From Methanobrevibacter sp. (GTDB taxonomy: Archaea > Methanobacteriota > Methanobacteria > Methanobacteriales > Methanobacteriaceae), in assembly GCA_017404125.1 (NCBI GenBank), contig JAFRCZ010000142.1:1-7559 (forward strand): a stretch of 7,559 nt of DNA. The letters are read 5' to 3'. Below, one piece after another: positions 6,116 to 7,559 of this stretch. The translations under genes were made by a program, and so were the position numbers. Numbering within the stretch: position 1 is the first letter of the stretch; every line of letters begins with the position of its first letter. The notes under the pieces were generated by a model, which was not told the DNA's origin, did no database searches, and saw only the letters and a list, made by a program, of their open reading frames with translations.

Positions 6116-7559
6116 ATGACATTACCTGAATTATTGGCACCTGCAGGAGACTATGACATATTGGTTACAGCAATAAATGCTGGAGCAGATGCAGTATACA
6201 TATCTGGAGAAAGGTTTGGAGCAAGGGCATTTGCAAAAAACTTTACTTTAGATGAAATAGAAAAAAGTGTGGAGTATGCTCACTTGAATGGAGCAAAGAT
6301 ACATGTAACTGTAAACACATTAATCAACAACTTTGAAGTTGAAGATGTGGTGAAATACCTATCCTACTTATACAAAATTGGTGTTGATGCAGTTATTGTA
6401 CAGGACTTGGGAATCATTGAATTGATCAAAAACCTCATTCCAGGACTTGAAGTCCATGCTTCCACACAAATGACATTAAGCGATTATGATTGTATTTTAT
6501 GGGCTGTAGAAAACAATATCTCACGGATTGTTTTCCCACGTGAGATAAGTGTGGATAAAATAGCTGAAATATCCGAAAAATTGAAGGGATCCAATCTAAA
6601 TATGGAACTTGAAGTGTTTGGACATGGGGCACTTTGCTATTGCTTCAGCGGAAACTGTTACATCTCATCATACAATAGTGGACGCAGTGGAAACAGGGGA
6701 GCATGTGCACAACCATGCCGTAAGCAATACAAACTGAAATACAAAAACTACAATGTAGGAAATGGATACCTCTTATCAACTCATGACCTTGCAGTTTACA
6801 AAGGCTTAGACAAAATAGAAGAAGCGGGAGTCTTTTCCCTTAAATTAGAGGGACGTATGAAATCTGCAGATTATGTGGGAACAATTGTAAATGCATACAG
6901 ACACTTGATTGATGGTGATGAAGGAGATTATGATAAGGATTTAAGCCTTGTATTCAACAGACAATTTACAGACGGCTATATTCTTAATCAAAAGCCAGGA
7001 CAGGTTTTAGGAAGGGAAAGTTCAGGACATGAAGTAGTCTACATTGGAAATATCATTGAAAAGAAAGGAGAATTAATCACAATCTCTAAAGAAAATGAAG
7101 AATTCCACATAAACCTTGACATTGGAGACGGAATCGGATTCAAATACAAGGATAAGATCAAGGGAATCTATATTGACAATATCAAAGAGCAAACTGACGA
7201 TTACATAAAGCTTGAAACAACAAGAAATGTGAGAGAAGGGGATAAGGTTCTCTTAAGCTATTCCAAATCCACTCATGACAATCTTAAAAAGTTCAAAAAC
7301 GAAACAATAAGACAAAACATTCCGTTGGATTTAGACATCAAATGGACTGATGATGAAAGAATGAATATCAATGCTAAATTCAAGATTATAGAAAAGGGAA
7401 TAAACAATGAGAACAAGGAAGAGGAATTCAATTTCAGATACATCTCCCAAACCAAATTTGAACCTGCTCAAAAAAGACCTGTAAGCATTAAAGACATTGA
7501 AAAGCAAATGCTAAAAACCGGTTCAACATCATTTTACATTAACAATCTAACTATAACTG
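6116..7559 (+). CDS. U32 'peptidase' family protein, RlhA-like, partial at 3' end
   Basis: The open frame runs from ATG 6116 off the window end, giving 481 complete codons. The U32 signature is met in full at residues 166-184: E-x-F-x2-G-A-L-C-x4-G-x-C-x-I-S (Glu166, Phe168, Gly171, Cys174, Gly179, Cys181, Ser184). Behind it is the conserved block SGNRGACAQPCRKQY (191-205, Cys197, Cys201) and KLEGRMKSADYV (243-254). The N-terminal part is a TIM-barrel-like region (LLAPAGD, GADAVYISGERFGAR). From about 445 onward, the segment around FEPAQKRPVSIKDIEKQ resembles the start of the DUF3656 region found in RlhA. Although named peptidases, characterised bacterial members (RlhA, TrhP) hydroxylate a 23S rRNA cytidine or tRNA wobble uridine, depend on prephenate and use conserved cysteines, probably for an iron-sulfur cluster. 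An RNA-hydroxylation role here is inferred; the RNA target is unknown. The gene is divergent from tmk. Confidence 0.92.
   Translation, partial: MTLPELLAPAGDYDILVTAINAGADAVYISGERFGARAFAKNFTLDEIEKSVEYAHLNGAKIHVTVNTLINNFEVEDVVKYLSYLYKIGVDAVIVQDLGIIELIKNLIPGLEVHASTQMTLSDYDCILWAVENNISRIVFPREISVDKIAEISEKLKGSNLNMELEVFGHGALCYCFSGNCYISSYNSGRSGNRGACAQPCRKQYKLKYKNYNVGNGYLLSTHDLAVYKGLDKIEEAGVFSLKLEGRMKSADYVGTIVNAYRHLIDGDEGDYDKDLSLVFNRQFTDGYILNQKPGQVLGRESSGHEVVYIGNIIEKKGELITISKENEEFHINLDIGDGIGFKYKDKIKGIYIDNIKEQTDDYIKLETTRNVREGDKVLLSYSKSTHDNLKKFKNETIRQNIPLDLDIKWTDDERMNINAKFKIIEKGINNENKEEEFNFRYISQTKFEPAQKRPVSIKDIEKQMLKTGSTSFYINNLTIT

Noticed and set aside
6435..7455. Minus-strand open frames opposite the U32 gene (6435-6632, 7273-7455)
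   Set aside because: The plus-strand frame carries a full U32 signature; these are shadows.
6116..7559. U32 protein as a collagenase-type protease
   Set aside because: The family name is historical. The cysteine motifs and apparent DUF3656-like part fit the RNA-hydroxylase branch better, so no protease role is claimed.

Overview
The window looks like chromosomal DNA from a mesophilic methanogenic archaeon of the Methanobacteriales, most likely Methanobrevibacter or a close relative. The evidence is the archaeal informational genes (single-polypeptide MCM helicase, aIF2-beta, archaeal NMD3, and archaeal/eukaryotic-type TyrRS without an S4 tail), a very AT-rich composition with intergenic spacers that are almost pure A/T, heavy AGA and TTA codon use, and an MCM that aligns residue for residue with what I remember of the Methanothermobacter protein. 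The genus is an inference; no rRNA is present.

Layout: (1) 9-2012 (+) is an MCM replicative helicase frame of family length, 667 sense codons, broken near its start by an in-frame TAA at 54-56. The longest uninterrupted frame begins only at TTG 144. (2) A spacer with a hairpin/oligo-T terminator and AT-rich promoter sequence. (3) 2286-2693 (+) is translation initiation factor aIF2-beta with an excellent Shine-Dalgarno, followed by a T-rich terminator. (4) 2854-3894 (+) NMD3, 4015-4980 (+) tyrosyl-tRNA synthetase and 5036-5242 (+) a 68-residue uncharacterised protein form a probable transcription unit, since no terminator-like T-run separates NMD3 from tyrS. (5) 5317-5907 (-) is thymidylate kinase, convergent with that unit and apparently transcribed as a leaderless mRNA. 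(6) After a 208-base divergent spacer, 6116-7559 (+) is a U32 'peptidase' family protein of the RlhA type, cut off by the window end.

Most of the genes belong to basic information processing: DNA unwinding (MCM), dTTP supply (Tmk), translation initiation (aIF2-beta), 50S subunit maturation (NMD3), tRNA charging (TyrRS) and probably RNA hydroxylation (U32). I see no tRNA or rRNA gene, CRISPR array, insertion sequence, prophage or defence cassette, and no convincing new multi-gene system. The most notable observation is the nonsense codon in the otherwise intact mcm frame. The small protein after tyrS and the C-terminal CxxC of Tmk are secondary points of interest.
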